From Tetrapyrgos nigripes (taxonomy: Eukaryota > Basidiomycota > Agaricomycetes > Agaricales > Campanellaceae): a DNA stretch of 64,000 nt. Below the pieces are notes generated by a model. It was not told the DNA's origin. It ran no database searches and saw only the letters and a program-made list of their open reading frames with translations. Made by a program: the position numbers and the translations under genes. This document shows positions 1-11,549 of the stretch, one piece after another. The number at the start of each line of letters is the position of its first letter. Within the stretch, counting starts at the first letter, position 1. The DNA lies in the NCBI GenBank assembly GCA_013368315.1, contig JAACJM010000289.1, forward strand, positions 1 to 64,000, written 5' to 3'.

Positions 1-40
1 CTACGTCTAACCACCGTAGCCACTTGACGCTCTATTTCAG

Positions 41-1030
41 ACATCTCATCCTCCACCTATGCTGTCTCAATCCAACATCCAGGACCCTTTGTCAATTGCA
101 TCTGCACCCACAGCATCTATACCCCCAGTTCTCCCTGGTGGTGAGCCATCTGGAGGAAAAGGAGGGAGCGGCCCTCAATGGAACCGAGGTACAGGTGCAT
201 GCAGCCAGCACATGTGAAGGAGGAAGCTCTTATGATGAGCTTGAAGGACAAGATCGGCCGGCCGCAGATAACATCCCCGGCGACGTCGCTCCCCGTCACT
301 GCACAGTGTCCCTGACCAAGCCGCAGACAACATCCCCGGCGATGTCGCTCCCCGTCACTCGCAGCGTCCTGACCAATCTATACCCAGAGCCAGCACACCT
401 GAAGGAGGAAGTCTGTGTGATGAGCTTGAAAAGGACGCAGACAACATCCCACACTCTTCCGTTATACCAACTGATCCCTCCTGTGGCTTCGTTGCCCGTC
501 CCTCATGGGATTCTGACGTGGTCACGGTCTCCCCCGAATCTAGTGTCCTCGTTCGTGCACACGACGCAAGTGTTAATCGCTACACTAAACGACTGGCGTA
601 CAATGTTCTACTTCCAGATATTCGTTTTCAGCTACCTGACATTGTCGCCATCACCAAACATGGTAGAATTGTTGTACCCATGCCTACTGTCAGGATCCAG
701 TCTCGAAACTTCATTGTTCGCCCCACTCGTTCAGCAGAGAGTGATTCGTCCTCATCAGAGGAGAATGATTCATCCTCATCAGAAGACAATGATTCGTCCT
801 CGACAGAGAATACTGTTATCCCAACAGAGAATGCTTCGCCTACAACAGTTGATGGTCCGTCTCCCACTGCTGTGAATTTGTAAGTCTTTACTATACGACG
901 CATTTGTGTTCCTTGGGGATAAACAGTTTATTGTAACAGGGGATTCTCAATGCAGGACGATGACGACAACGATGACGACAACGACAACGACAACGGCAGT
1001 GTAAAGCAGGATCGCAATGGGAGATTGTGA
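41..1030 (+). pseudogene. 3' part of an unrecognised acidic gene, frame broken
   Basis: I do not recognise the family. An acceptor (ttcag) precedes base 41 and opens a Pro/Ser-rich frame. That frame hits TGA near base 217. The reading continues in another frame (EGGSSYDELE) to about 300 and returns to the first frame from about 308. From there it is open to 879 and ends in Ser/Glu runs (SSSSEENDSSSSEDND). A GTAAGT donor at 880 and an acceptor ending at 939 join it to a last exon of Asp/Asn repeats with TGA at 1028-1030. EGGSxxDELE and ADNIPGDVAPRH each occur twice, so the protein had internal duplications. The two frame changes may be indels in the duplicated part or a missed intron. The 5' end lies outside the window. 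Confidence 0.45.
261..377 (+). repeat. Two tandem copies of a 59-base coding repeat
   Basis: The stretch beginning gccgcaga.aacatccccgg occurs at 261 and again at 320, followed each time by ctccccgtcact and tgaccaa. The copies differ by small indels near 300-312 and 360-372, exactly where the reading frame changes. Confidence 0.7.
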
Positions 1031-1051
1031 CCGCGTTTCAAGGCTACGCAT

Positions 1052-1244
1052 GGCCGGGGTGAGTGCATATTTGGACGAACTTTTTGGAGGAGAATAAATC
1101 TCGGGTTTTTCAATGGCGCCGAAACTACCCCATATAGAAGATCGGCCTAGATTCGGTCCCATATGGGGCAGTCCGGCCAATGTAGAAATACTCGAGATTT
1201 ACTCCTGCTCAAAAACGCCTGACAAAAACGCACTCATCCCAGCC
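1052..1244. mobile_element. MITE-like imperfect inverted repeat
   Basis: The left arm (ggccggggtgagtgc, then tttttggaggagaataaatctcggg) is matched, with a few mismatches, by the reverse complement of the right arm ending gcactcatcccagcc at 1244. Arms are about 60 bases each, and the middle holds a second small inversion (accccatata/catatgggg). No coding capacity and no clear target duplication were found. It begins just after the stop of the preceding gene. Confidence 0.5.
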
Positions 1245-1516
1245 GTGACGTGGGCTCTTCATTACGATATGAAACATTGTAGTTTATAAACACTTTGTAG
1301 TAGTATCTTGTCCACTCTTAGAGCTTAGAGACCCATAGCATTGAGGTACTGTAACTGAATTTATGTGTTCGAGCTGATTACACCATCCTGAGGCTCGTTT
1401 TTCGGCTTTCGATCAAGGCGGTCTACCGTCTAATTAGGCGCACTTATTATATTCCTTATGTAACTTGGTCAATTGTCGTCTTGGCTCTCACTCCCACCCC
1501 CTCCATCTTATTGGCA

Positions 1517-1600
1517 TTTGAATACGTTTCGGTGCGACACGATTCGGGGACGAATTTGTTTCGTTCTTTGGTACAGTTAGAATCCACTTCTATCTGTGGA
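1517..1600 (+). repeat. Dispersed repeat, copy 1 of 3
   Basis: About 85 bases containing gacgaa..tttcgt and tacag.tagaatcc.cttct are shared with 3807-3893 and 6101-6165. The rest of 1245-1754 shows no gene that I can support. Confidence 0.45.
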
Positions 1601-1754
1601 ACCCAGGGCCTGCTAGTGTTTTGTCAACGCTTTTGTCTAAACCACATGTGCGTCACCGTCATTCATTTCTAACTCCCCTCCTTCTACTCCAATCTTACGC
1701 TCACGGCGTCCACATTTTCTCGTTGCCTAATACTGACAGAGAACAGCAGCTCCA

Positions 1755-3409
1755 ATGTCATTTGTCGCAAAGCCAGGCAGTCCAATGTCGACAGGCAGTC
1801 CAATGTCGACGGGCAGTCCAATGTCGACAGGCAGTCCAATGTCGACAGGCCAACCGAGTGATCAAGAGAGCGCTGATCAAGAGACTGATGATGGGAGTAG
1901 CTACGAAGAACACACGACAACAACGAGTCAATCCTCCTCCATCCGAGCCGACACATCATCCAGCACTGATGAGCTACTTGAAGAACAAAGGCACAACCAT
2001 GGGCTTCCCAAGCAGCAAGTAGACCGGTTGGTCCCTATCTTCTCTTCTTCTCTTCATGCTCAAAGTAATTTGTAGGATAGCGAATAGTTCAGAGCATTTT
2101 AACGAATACTTGGGGAAGCTCAAGGTCAAGGTCAATGTTCATCGGACAAATACCCTAATTTGGGAGAAGTGGCCTCAGTACACAGCTTTGAAGGTATGTT
2201 GTAGATAATTTCTTTGCGCTTTATTTATAAGTACTAACAGGCTTTAGGTGTTGGACCAACACCTCAACAACTCAATTTCTCCCGCTCTTGCTCAAATGAC
2301 ACCTGACCGACAGTTCAAAATCGCAGATCAGGTGAAGCACCTCAACGGGACCTGGGGCAAGCCCAATTCTGAGGAGGAGGAAGGCAGCACCAGTTCTGGG
2401 GAGGAGGGGGGCAGATTCAGTTTGGGGGAGCCGCAACTCAGAAACTTTGTACTCGCGACACAGTATGGCCTCACTAAGGAATTTTTTGAACAATTTGGCG
2501 ATATTCCTGATATACCTACCTCGACTGCGTATGCTTACATCCTCGAGTATTATTGGAAGAAGAAAGCCCCTCAAGAGAACTTCTCTAGACCATTCCGCCG
2601 CAGTGAACAAATATCATTTATCAAAGCTATGGAAGTGTACAGCCATACTGCAAGATGGCATGACAAGATGGATGAAGGGGAGATGAGGCTTGATGTTGAT
2701 GTGGCAATTCGGGACATTGTCGGAATAATTTTATCATTGATGATTCTATGTCATGCTGACAGCAACCAGTCGGGCCTTTGCTGAGAAACAATTTCTAGCA
2801 CTCAAGCCTATCGAAGGTCTATCATTTGCAGCGGGAGACTGCTTCAAACCGGATGTCTTCTTCTGGAGTATACTCCGTCTAAACAATGTCAACCCAAAGA
2901 CCCAAGATTTTCTCAAGGCAATTTTTTCCAGCGTGGGCAACCGGCCTGAGCAGGAGCTTTGGATTCCACTGTTTGCGTTGGAATGGAAGACCTATGCTCT
3001 ACAACAGGCTCAAAATCAATTGTACCTGTCTCTGCTTGTTGGAGCTGTGATCTACCATCACCTAACGATCACTCAGCCTTTCTTTGGTGTTGTCATTACA
3101 TTGGATTACTGGTTTGTCTACACGGCTCAGTTCAGCAAAGTGAGTTCTACACATACTACACTGTCCCAATAACTGACAGTCAGTTAGACAAAAGGCTTTC
3201 AAATTACTCGAAAGTGGAAGTCCTCTTCATCTTTGAATAATTTCGATGAGATACTCTACTTTTTTAGCTGGTTCACAGCTTTCTTACACAGGTGGCAGGA
3301 GCATGTTTTGAAAGTTTGGGAAGGCGAAGTTGAACACAAACTTAAAAAACTAGCCGCACAGGCAATCAATAATGTGCTACAAATAATCGCAACTTTACCG
3401 TCTGACTAG
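1755..3409 (+). CDS. Unrecognised multi-exon protein with N-terminal SPMSTG repeats
   Basis: I do not recognise this protein. Proposed exons are 1755-2026, 2076-2193, 2248-2718, about 2786-3139 and 3188-3409, with stop TAG at 3407-3409. The introns at 2027-2075, 2194-2247 and 3140-3187 keep phase and have GT..AG ends. The join at 2719-2785 is less certain. The N-terminus has four GSPMSTG repeats and a Ser/Thr/Glu-rich segment. The middle reads as an ordinary globular protein (HFNEYLGKLKVKVNVHR, later ALEWKTYALQQAQNQLYLSL), and the C-terminus is helical (WFTAFLHRWQEHVLKVWE). ATG 1755 is the first start after an upstream stop. No function is claimed. Confidence 0.6.
1776..1847 (+). repeat. Four 18-base tandem repeats encoding GSPMST
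   Basis: Unit ggcagtccaatgtcgaca repeated four times with one substitution, in frame within the preceding gene's first exon. Confidence 0.85.
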
Positions 3410-4140
3410 AAAAACGAACAAATATGTATTAGTTGTTAGCAAAGTTGACTCCTTTTTGACGTCACTAGCACATCCTCTTCCTCTACTTTTGACTCTTTTT
3501 TATAGACAATGCCACGTTCTCTCCTTAAGAAGCTTTAGCTACGAGTTTACCTATCATGTCTCTCTCTTGTACGTCTTACTATTTAGATGGTCTTCTGGAT
3601 GAAGACCATGCCCCAAGAGCGTCAACTGTGATTGATACAGCCTGCGTTATTGTACTAATACTAATAGTATTAGTAACTAAGACTTCTGCGTTATTGTTCT
3701 GCGTCACGTGTGTGAAGAAGTAATCAACTTGCGTCAGGTCTAATCTATTGTCTTGACTCCCATCTTGAACTTCCTCTCGCTCTTTCTCTCTCTCCCCCAC
3801 TCTAGCATTCGAATTCGTTTCGGTGCTACAATATCTGAAGACGAATGCGTTTCGTCCTCTGGTGCAGATAGAATGCGCTTCTATCGCCACATCGGTCTTT
3901 CTTCGCGAAGGAGACACCGTTGTGTGAAGATCTGCAGTACGGTAGCAAGGTAGTTCTTTTCTCCTCCTCCTCCTCCTCCTCCTCCTCCTTTTCTTTCCAA
4001 GCTGACGCTTATACTCCAGGTTCCTCATTCCTTGGAAACCGGAAGCAAGGAAAACTTTCATGGATGATTTGTATCTTAAATATCAGGTGCATTGACTTGT
4101 GACTGGGGGCGTTCTTCAATGCTGACACTTATAATTCATA
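3410..4140. other. Non-coding stretch with CT-rich tract and dispersed repeat copy 2
   Basis: No convincing exon. It contains an interrupted duplication of taatactaata near 3655, dispersed repeat copy 2 at 3807-3893 and a (TCC)n tract at about 3959-3991 whose translation gives only serine or arginine runs. Confidence 0.5.
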
Positions 4141-4149
4141 TGATTTTTT

Positions 4150-4735
4150 AGACCACCTCCGATTGGGAAAACCATTTTTGTCCTTTTGACAGACAAGCCC
4201 AAGCAAGAGTGCGCGTTCACTTTTGCTGCATCTCACGCTCTGAGTCAATAGATTTAGTAGTGCTCTCATTGACCTCGTCGAGACTCCAAGCAAGAAGAGG
4301 ACCATTTCTCGCAAATCAAAGGCTAATCCAAGCCCCTCCAAATTGAAGAATTTGGTCAGGTCGGATGTATGTCATCATTCCCTTCAATCCAAAGTCATGA
4401 TCTCTGATATACTACTAGCCCGGAAAGAATTCTGTTCCTCTGAACGGCTTCCACGGGCTCGTTCGGTCTACTTTGAGGATTTTTGGGAGACGAAGAATGG
4501 ACACAGAATAGATGGAACGAGGATGATAGATTGTTGAGGATTGATCTGAAGCATATGCGGTGGTCCGTAATGGAGTATGTGACTCGTTGGATGTGGGAAT
4601 TGAGGAAGGAGTTTGGATCTCTCAGTGAGTTGCGGTGGTGTCTCTTCATGATCGTAATCTGATTTTTTTTTTCTGTCAGGCTTTGCAAACTCGGTAGACG
4701 AAGTCTTGGAGTCCCTGTTTGAAGTCAGTGTATAG
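4150..4735 (+). pseudogene. Decayed coding fragment, unrecognised
   Basis: Several exon-like pieces are readable but do not share a frame. A Lys/Ser-rich piece (SALIDLVETPSKKRTISRK) ends at a GTATGT donor near 4369 with acceptor tactactag near 4420. A second piece (EEWTQNRWNEDDRLLRIDLK, then MEYVTRWMWELRKEFG) ends at a GTGAGT donor near 4628. Its 51-base intron leads to a last exon reading SFANSVDEVLESLFEVSV and TAG at 4733-4735. The piece starting WTQN has a TGA just upstream, so a 1-base shift or a lost junction is needed. I could not assign a family. Confidence 0.35.
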
Positions 4736-6756
4736 TAAAGATCTTTTTGAAGACAGTTACTCATACGGAGACCCTGAAGACATACGTGCCAAGTCGTTTT
4801 CAGCTGGATTGAAATGCTTCGGGCTTCATTAGCGAAGTCTATTGGGGCTAGGAATCTGCTGATGGGCGCAGCTTGGTGCTGGTCTCAGTGGTTTGGGCGT
4901 TGAGGGCATTATGTCCTCGACGTACATGCGGATTTTTATTCTGGAAATTTTTCCAACGTTTGGGACCTTCTCTACCTAGTTTCCGAGGTCGTTATCGATA
5001 ACGCACGCGAGTCCGACTACCCCAGTCCCTGTAGACATTCTCCAGAATGATCAATATCTGCCAGCTCATCAATCTCCCAGAACCAAGACATATGACACTG
5101 GCCGTTTCTCGTTGGGTTGGTACCTTTCCGACGTCGTTATCGGGGTTTCCTGGAGCTGAGAACTCGTTGGTTGGCACGGATTGGTGAAGCTCTGGTGGTT
5201 ATGGTGTGCATTGGAGGCTCGCATATCCCAACCGGGTACGCTTTTTTCATTCTTTATAGCTTATCGCAACTGACTCTGGGTCCTGGGGCTCGTCGGGTTG
5301 TATTTCCTCTTCCAGGTGGCCGTGGACATCATCGATTTCGCAAGGCTTTGGGTCACTGGGTCACTGAAATAGTCTAACGTCGCGCAATTTCAACATGACA
5401 TGATGAGAAGATAGGAGAATGGTCATTGGGACTGTTTTCTCTGTACGTTCTGGTCATGTATGTTTATGTGGGTGTTCTTTCTCCTTATACTGAAGACTTC
5501 TAATCGTCTTTCTTTCTCCGTGTACAGTGTTAGCAAAACAATGAAAATGCTGGACGGGCACTGGTGATCCTACCAGAGTCGTTTTGCAAGTCTTTGCCTA
5601 CAGATTGGCAATGGGAATGCTTTTACTTGTTGTACGTGGGTCGTCTGATACTGTGAACGCGATAGCCAACTGAAATACCTCCCAGATGCAGGGAAGAAGG
5701 AATCCGGTACTATTGACGATTCAACTTGACGATTCATACATGTATTCCATTCATACAAGCGTTACAGTCAACGATCACTCCGTTGTTGCTGTTGAAAGGA
5801 GCGGTGGAGTGAGTCTCTGATATTCGTATTGGTTATGCTAGTGGGACGGGCTCGAAGGAATGTCGTCTGAAGACATTGCCAACGTCTTACTCTTCGACGA
5901 CCCAGCTGGTACTCAAAATACTAGCATGGAAGATATCGCATCTCATGAACTTTGCGTCCTGGCTCTCGCTTCATCAAAACTGGCCCTTTTTGCCTGCTAC
6001 CCCATAGCATGGCTGTTTTCATTGCTGCTACCATCCCATCGCTATTTACGTGCCTGGTAGAGTCGTTCACGCGCTAAAAGACGCTGAATACTCTAGACCA
6101 ATCATTTCCGTCCCTTGAAGACGAACTTGTTTCGTCTTCTGATACAGATAGAATTTGCGTCTGTGCGGTGGCCGCACAGTAAGCGTACTGGTCATTCTTG
6201 CATTTTTTTTTGCTAATGATATGCAGTTTAGAATCCTACCCGACTCTTCCCATAGCTCCTTTATTATTCTTGGACAATATTCTGCCTCTCATCTCCACTC
6301 CCTGAGAAAGCCACTGTCGCTATCTCCTATACCTTAGCATTACGTCGTCATCAGGTGGACAGAGCGATCATCTTCTCTGGACTTTGTCCAGCTGGTACCC
6401 ACTACGCACTCATCACCGTGACGTTCCCACTTGTTCACCAGTCCGGTTTTTTCAACTTGGGATTTGGGGTTTCAGACTCTCATCTGGACTAGATCGTCAG
6501 TCGAGGGCATCTAAATGATCGGTGGTGGCATAGGCTGGGTATTCTCAGCGTGGCATAGTGTCTCGTATACATATGGGGTTATGGGTGGTTCTACCCGTTA
6601 TTGGAAGGGATACGGGTTGCATCGCTCCCATTGACCTCGAGGATTTTGCCTCTGGTACCAATACGAGGTCAAACGTTCTTTCCCCCTGCTTTTCATGCCC
6701 CAACGTATTTCAACACAAACGAGGAGGAGAGGAAAGACAAGCTGAATAGGTGAAGA
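4736..6756. other. Gene-poor stretch with short coding relics
   Basis: Scattered exon-like snippets occur on the plus strand, for example VWDLLYLVSEVVIDN near 4960, followed one frame away by TYDTGRFSLGWYLSD near 5090, and SLPTDWQWECFYLLYVGR near 5590. None joins to another without frame changes. Dispersed repeat copy 3 is at 6101-6165. This is probably old gene debris. Confidence 0.35.
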
Positions 6757-8828
6757 ATGAAGTGGATCACGCGACCGACACTTTCGTCAAGCCGCTGCCT
6801 GTGCCTAACGATCCTTCCAAAGCCACAGCCTCATCACTGCTACTCCCAGTGCAACCATCCCTTGCAACACGCTTCCGCCAAAAAATATCTCTGCCAGCAT
6901 CATCCTTGGTGAAGACTAAGACTAGTGTGGATCGACGGTTGGTTTCGGAGTCAGGGAATGTAAGACCAGTAATATGGTTGGAGGTTTACGAGAAGACTCG
7001 CTCTGCTTTCTTGATCTCGTTTTCCTTTCTCCACAGGTGGGGGCTCTGTAGAGCATGTAGTCAATGAGAGTTTCCTCCATAGCCACGTTATCGTCCTGAA
7101 GATACTGATTAATCCTCTCTTCATTGACGTCTCCTTCATCGTCGCTCTCGTTGCCACTATCAGACAATTCTATGACTTCGACAGGGATGGATTGTGCTGG
7201 AGATGGTGTTCGTCAAAGCGGGTTTTCGGAGTCAGAGAAATGAGAGAGGTCCATGTCGTCTTCTTGCCATCCAGGAGATCTGCGAGATGAAGTCGAGGGC
7301 AAGACTTGGCCTGCTGTGTCATCGTCGTCTGAAGAGTCGTGGTCCCCTCGGATTGCTCGAGGTGAAGAAGTAACAACCCTTCTGGAACGAGCTTGACCAG
7401 GTTGAAGAGGAGCATCGTTTTCCTTCGAATTTCTTTGGCCTTGCAGTCGAGTCTGAGCCTTGAGCCCATCACCAAGCATCCTTTTCATCATGAACGCTGG
7501 GTACATGCGTCCAAGTATTTCCTGCCGTTTCATGTTCTTTTGTTGTACTTTCTCCTTGGCTCTCAATCGCTCCTTCTCCCGCTTGCTCAAGCTAGAGGAG
7601 ACGATCTCTGATGCAGAATCAGATTGAGTCTCTGACTGATTTTCGTCGCTGCTCTGGGGACCAGTCAAATCGATATCTACATCACCGTCGGTGACAGGTG
7701 GTGCATTAATGTCAGAAGCGCCGGGAGAGAGCCGCGTGAATTCATCGTCCATAATTATACCAGGATTTGGGGAAGGGACATTTCACTCCGACCTGTGGTT
7801 GATACCGGTGAAGAAGCCCGCTGAGGAATTGGCGTGGAGACTCTGTGGCTGTCGGATGAGGTGCTGTGAACCCTAACTTGGTGTGTTGGCGGAACGATGG
7901 GAGGGCTGGGCAATGGGTTTGGTGTAGGCGAAGTGGGATCAGGGTGCGTTGTGTTTCGGATTTCCTGGTTAAGAACGGTCAGCTAAAGAGTAAAGCACCG
8001 TAAAGTACCTGGACTTACTGCGAAAGGAGTCAGTGGGAATGGTTTCACTTTCTTCTGCCGTTGTAGACGCTTTCGTTCCTTTTGAGCCCGTAGTTTTACT
8101 CTCTCTTCAGCTTTCCACTCTTTCCGGTCCGCAACAATATCTGGCTCTTCCTCAATGTCCATTGGCTCTAAATTGAAGCTGTTGTTTGCTTGTCGGTCGG
8201 GACCGGCCTGCGTTTGATCTTCATCCTCTAGCTGAGTATATGCCCTATCCTGAGACTCCTCCTCTTCGTACCGGTCTTCTTGATGACGATGGCGTTCACG
8301 ATCTGGACTCTGAACCTTCACTATGGCATCTGGATTATCCTTCAGAGAGCGTTTATACACCTGGGCGTCGAATTTGTAAGGGTTTAACTGGCGAAGCTGA
8401 CGGGTCCGGAGGCGATATCTATGAGAATGATCGTTCTCGGAGTCCTGGAGGATCTGTGCGACTAAAGCATCCCCAGATGGCACATCTGTCGGGTCGGATA
8501 GATGAGGTCCAGAAGTACGAGAAACTGGCGAAAGCGATTGCCGCAGAGGAGACGGGTGAGCTCGTGACGAAGGTGACGACAAGGGGGATGACTGGAGTAA
8601 ATTGCCCTCGAATTCGAGAGCATCATCTGGTGTATCCAGTATGTCAAGGGGTCTATCTGGAGATCTTGAGAGAGACACTGGGAATACCTCGGCACTTTCA
8701 TCAAGTCCCAACTGAGAAGTAGGTACAGAATGAGGACGAGGAGGGCCAAAATCCTCAAAGTCCAGCAGATTATCCGCTACATCTTGTGAAATGATACCAT
8801 CCTGCTGCTCCTGCAGCATCACTGACAT
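6757..8828 (-). pseudogene. Mus7/Mms22-like N-terminal fragment with in-frame stop
   Basis: Mus7/Mms22 proteins act in repair of stalled or collapsed replication forks. The first exon (ATG at 8826-8828) carries the motif RLRTRQLRQLNPYKFDAQVY, followed by KRSLKDNPDAIV, which I match to the conserved N-terminal motif of fungal Mus7/Mms22. A GTAAGT..CCAG intron (about 7964-8022) joins to a Pro-rich exon. A second conserved block (KNMKRQEILGRMYPAFMMKRM) lies in the exon ending at 7213. That frame stops at TGA 7213-7215 but continues open to 6922 (SGNESDDEGDVNEERINQYL, EETLIDYMLYR). A further piece (DDAGRDIFWRKRVARD) lies near 6860-6900. The family usually runs well over 1,000 residues. Only the N-terminal part is present, so this is a truncated copy. 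The homology is from memory of the motif, not a search. Confidence 0.6.
6767..6800 (+). repeat. Direct repeat, left copy
   Basis: tcacgcgaccgacactttcgtca is nearly repeated at 9032-9065 (tcacgcgaccgacgctttggtca). The two copies bracket the Mus7-like fragment in the same orientation. Confidence 0.55.
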
Positions 8829-9031
8829 TTCAACCTATTGGTCTTCGCTATCGGGTGGAGTGAGAGAACGAGATGAGGTGGTAAACATATTGAGAGGGTC
8901 CTGAGACAAAAGCGGAAAGAGAAAGAGAAGGAGAAGGAGAAAGGAAAGAGAAGTCTGTGCCTTCGAGTTTTAAGAGAGGGAAAGGAAGGAAATGAGAGGG
9001 AGTTGGGAGAAGGAATTGATGCGAGCAATAA

Positions 9032-9065
9032 TCACGCGACCGACGCTTTGGTCACTGCCTCCCGC
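9032..9065 (+). repeat. Direct repeat, right copy
   Basis: Second copy of the sequence at 6767-6800. Both contain ACGCGA, close to the MCB cell-cycle box core ACGCG, so a shared regulatory motif is an alternative to a duplication scar. Confidence 0.5.
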
Positions 9066-9124
9066 CTCTGTCATTGCCGCCTGGGCCTACACGTCCTCAA
9101 AGCCCCAAATACATTCACGTACTC

Positions 9125-9612
9125 ATGGTGGTACGTGATATGCTACTCTACATATCGTTCATTCACCGTTTCCGCAAGTTTCTGGTTTTCCATGACTGGG
9201 TGGTTAGGCCAGTTTCCGCTAGGGTGAAGAGGGATGCTTGGGTGTACGTCCTGTCCTTTAGAAATGGCAAAGCCTGCAAAATCGGCTGTACCCGTCGCAC
9301 ACCGAGACGCAGATTGCAGGAGTGGAGGTGCAAAGACAAGTCGAAGGGATTCAAACTGGTATATTTGGTCCGGGTCAGCGAAGAGAGAATGTTCGGTATC
9401 GGTACGTTTTGAATCAGTATCCATCAGTCTTTTCACTCACAAATGTTTCAGAACATGAAGCTCATCAGCAAGTACTCAAATATACCCACAAAAGCAATGG
9501 CGCTTGCCCGAATTGCTCTTCAAAGCACCGAGAGGAATTCGTCTTCAAAGCAGCATTTGGATTGAGAGATGCCTGCGACGCCGTTGATAGGGCGAGGGAA
9601 CTTGTTGGCTGA
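9125..9612 (+). CDS. T5orf172 (GIY-YIG-like) domain protein
   Basis: This reads as a small fungal protein of the T5orf172 family, a relative of GIY-YIG nucleases found in Mug113-type proteins. Its biochemical role is unproven. Exon 1 runs from ATG 9125 to 9401, then a GTACGT..TTCAG intron (9402-9451), then exon 2 to TGA at 9610-9612, giving about 146 residues. Domain signs in order are the strand motif WVYVLSFRNGKACKIGCT, basic RRTPRRRLQEW, then EHEAHQQVL, the CPNC pair and HREEFVFKAAF near the end. An upstream exon is possible because the frame is open before 9125. It diverges from the Mus7-like fragment. A related gene lies at 23287-24107 on the minus strand. Confidence 0.7.
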
Positions 9613-10038
9613 GCAATTGGGGCTTTTCTCCTCTTTTTCTTTAGCGTCGTTGTTTTCTGTTTGCTATCGTGTTTCTTGCTTTCGTATCTGCGTTGTATGT
9701 ACATTCTTGGGTGTAGATTTGGATGTTTGCCATCCCAACCGGCCATTCCTCCGTCTTTGCCCGTCGAGCTGTTAGCCTGTATTTTTGGAATCCTCTGTGA
9801 AGGTCAACCAACAAAGTTCTCCACATGAGGATAATGCAGAGTTACCCTCCACTCTCTCTCAGTTCATTGTGCAGCGCTTGGCGTCAGATGCTATTTTGTT
9901 CCTCGCTTCGAACCTCCACTCAGACTGTGCCTCGTACGGTCCAAACTTCATCCGCTGTCGGTGCACTTGTTTCTGGGAGCCCATGAAGATCATCCATTGG
10001 TACAACTACTCGCTGTGTCTCCTCTTCCATCAACCACC

Positions 10039-10790
10039 ATGTCCAGTCGCCCTTCCATACAGATCTCGAGCTCCTCCAAATCCGCCAGCTCGCTGGTCAC
10101 TCCGAGTCCCGCTACTCTGGCCGATCCGCCAATGCGCTATGTCGACGGCGCAATGATGGACTATTTCTTGATCGAAGTCGTCAACACTCTACGTGAATCT
10201 TCAGCTGTAGTGACTGCTCGGTCCAAGAGGATATAGAAAAAGAAATGGTCGATGCCGGACTGATCCCACCACCACAACCTGCACTATCGACTTTGCCTCT
10301 AAAGACCGAAAACCCCAGAGACTCGACCGTCCTGATCAGTCTCAATTCTCGTTCAGGGAAAAACGCTGCAGTGGATGAAGAGGAAGAAGCTATCAGAACG
10401 CGTCTTGAAGCTATCGAATTGCATGTTGGCGCGAACTTTGCAGAGAGGTATGTATACCTCTTTACAGTGTAATCAATACCACTCTAACCGTCCTTAGATT
10501 ATGTTGGGACAGATCTCTATTTACAGAAACCTTGGACGTCATCAAATTTGTATGCAAGGATCTGTGGGCAGCGTGTTGGGATAGACAAGTGGACAACCTG
10601 CGGACGAACCATAGGGTGCATTTTTACCCCGTCCCTCAAGGTATTCCAGCTCACCAAGTCAATCCAGGGCATCTACGTTTTGCAAGACAACGCTTTCAAG
10701 ACCATCACACGTTTATCGTCTTGGGAAGGACGGGCCGATGCTACACGCAAAGCCAAACTTGGCAGCAACAGCGTACACGACGACTTCTAA
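10039..10790 (+). pseudogene. TRAPPC6/Trs33-like gene with frame break and odd 3' end
   Basis: TRAPPC6/Trs33 is a core subunit of the TRAPP tether that activates Rab GTPases at the Golgi. Start ATG 10039 (MSSRPSIQISSSSKS). The first part ends in TARSKRI and TAG, but the expected continuation EKEMVDAGLIPPPQPAL follows at once two bases out of frame, consistent with a duplicated AT in gaggatatag. After introns at 10448-10497 and 10616-10667 the conserved core is clear: RLCWDRSLFTETLDVIKFVC, DLWAACWDRQVDNLRTNHR and GIYVLQDNAFKTITRLSS. The frame then stops at 10788-10790 before the usual C-terminal PCGLIRGAL segment. Only weak, frame-shifted echoes follow. I take it as a damaged copy, though a sequencing error could explain the AT. 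Confidence 0.7.
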
Positions 10791-11549
10791 CGCAGATGCG
10801 CCTTGCCGTGGACGCATTGGAAACGCGACTGCGTCAAGCCACTGACGCGCCTGCGTCCTATTCTGACTCCGGAAATACGATATATCTGTGGACCTATCTG
10901 AACTCTGGATAGATGGTCCATTTGGACTCCTATCTGCACCTGTATATGTGCTTCAGATATATGGGATTTCTGGACATGTATCCGGAGCTTTAAAAGGTTA
11001 TCTTCCTTTTGTTCGAATAGCTATACAAATTAGGCGTCTTTTTGTACATCTTTACATAGATTACATGTGCCATCTTTTTGTTTACCTATCAAGTGTAATT
11101 AGGGGTTTCCAGATATACGTTCTTTCTGTACGAATATTTAGAGTCAAAATATAGCATTTATTTGTATATATATCTGAACTTCAAATACATCCTACTTCTG
11201 TACACCTATCTGCTCATCTATCCGTCGAGCCGATAGAAACGTACTTCCGGCGTGACACTCGGCATGTTGTTCCCTGCACTCACCCTTGCCCCCACTCTCA
11301 ACGCCAACGTCAATCCTAATCCCATTCAAACAGCTAACCTCCCTGCCCTTCTTTCACCAACATCCCTGACCTCTCCTGGCCCCGCTACTCTCCTCTCCCA
11401 AGGGGTTTCTACACTACCCAACCTCCGTTATTTTCAGTTACCGACAGTATGGAATGCAATGTTGTTGACTGAGAGGTTGAAGAAAAGCGTACTTGGGTCT
11501 CTGCTCGCCTTCGTCTGCAGCGGGATCCGGGAGGATAAGTAGTGGTGCG
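10791..11549. other. AT-rich stretch without a supported gene
   Basis: Rich in short variants of tatctgNac and gtacatctttacat. A Pro/Leu-rich ORF at 11252-11542 has no recognisable features. No gene called. Confidence 0.4.

Noticed and set aside
3579..4102. ORFs with runs of arginine or serine
   Set aside because: Produced by the (TCC)n tract, with no other coding signs.
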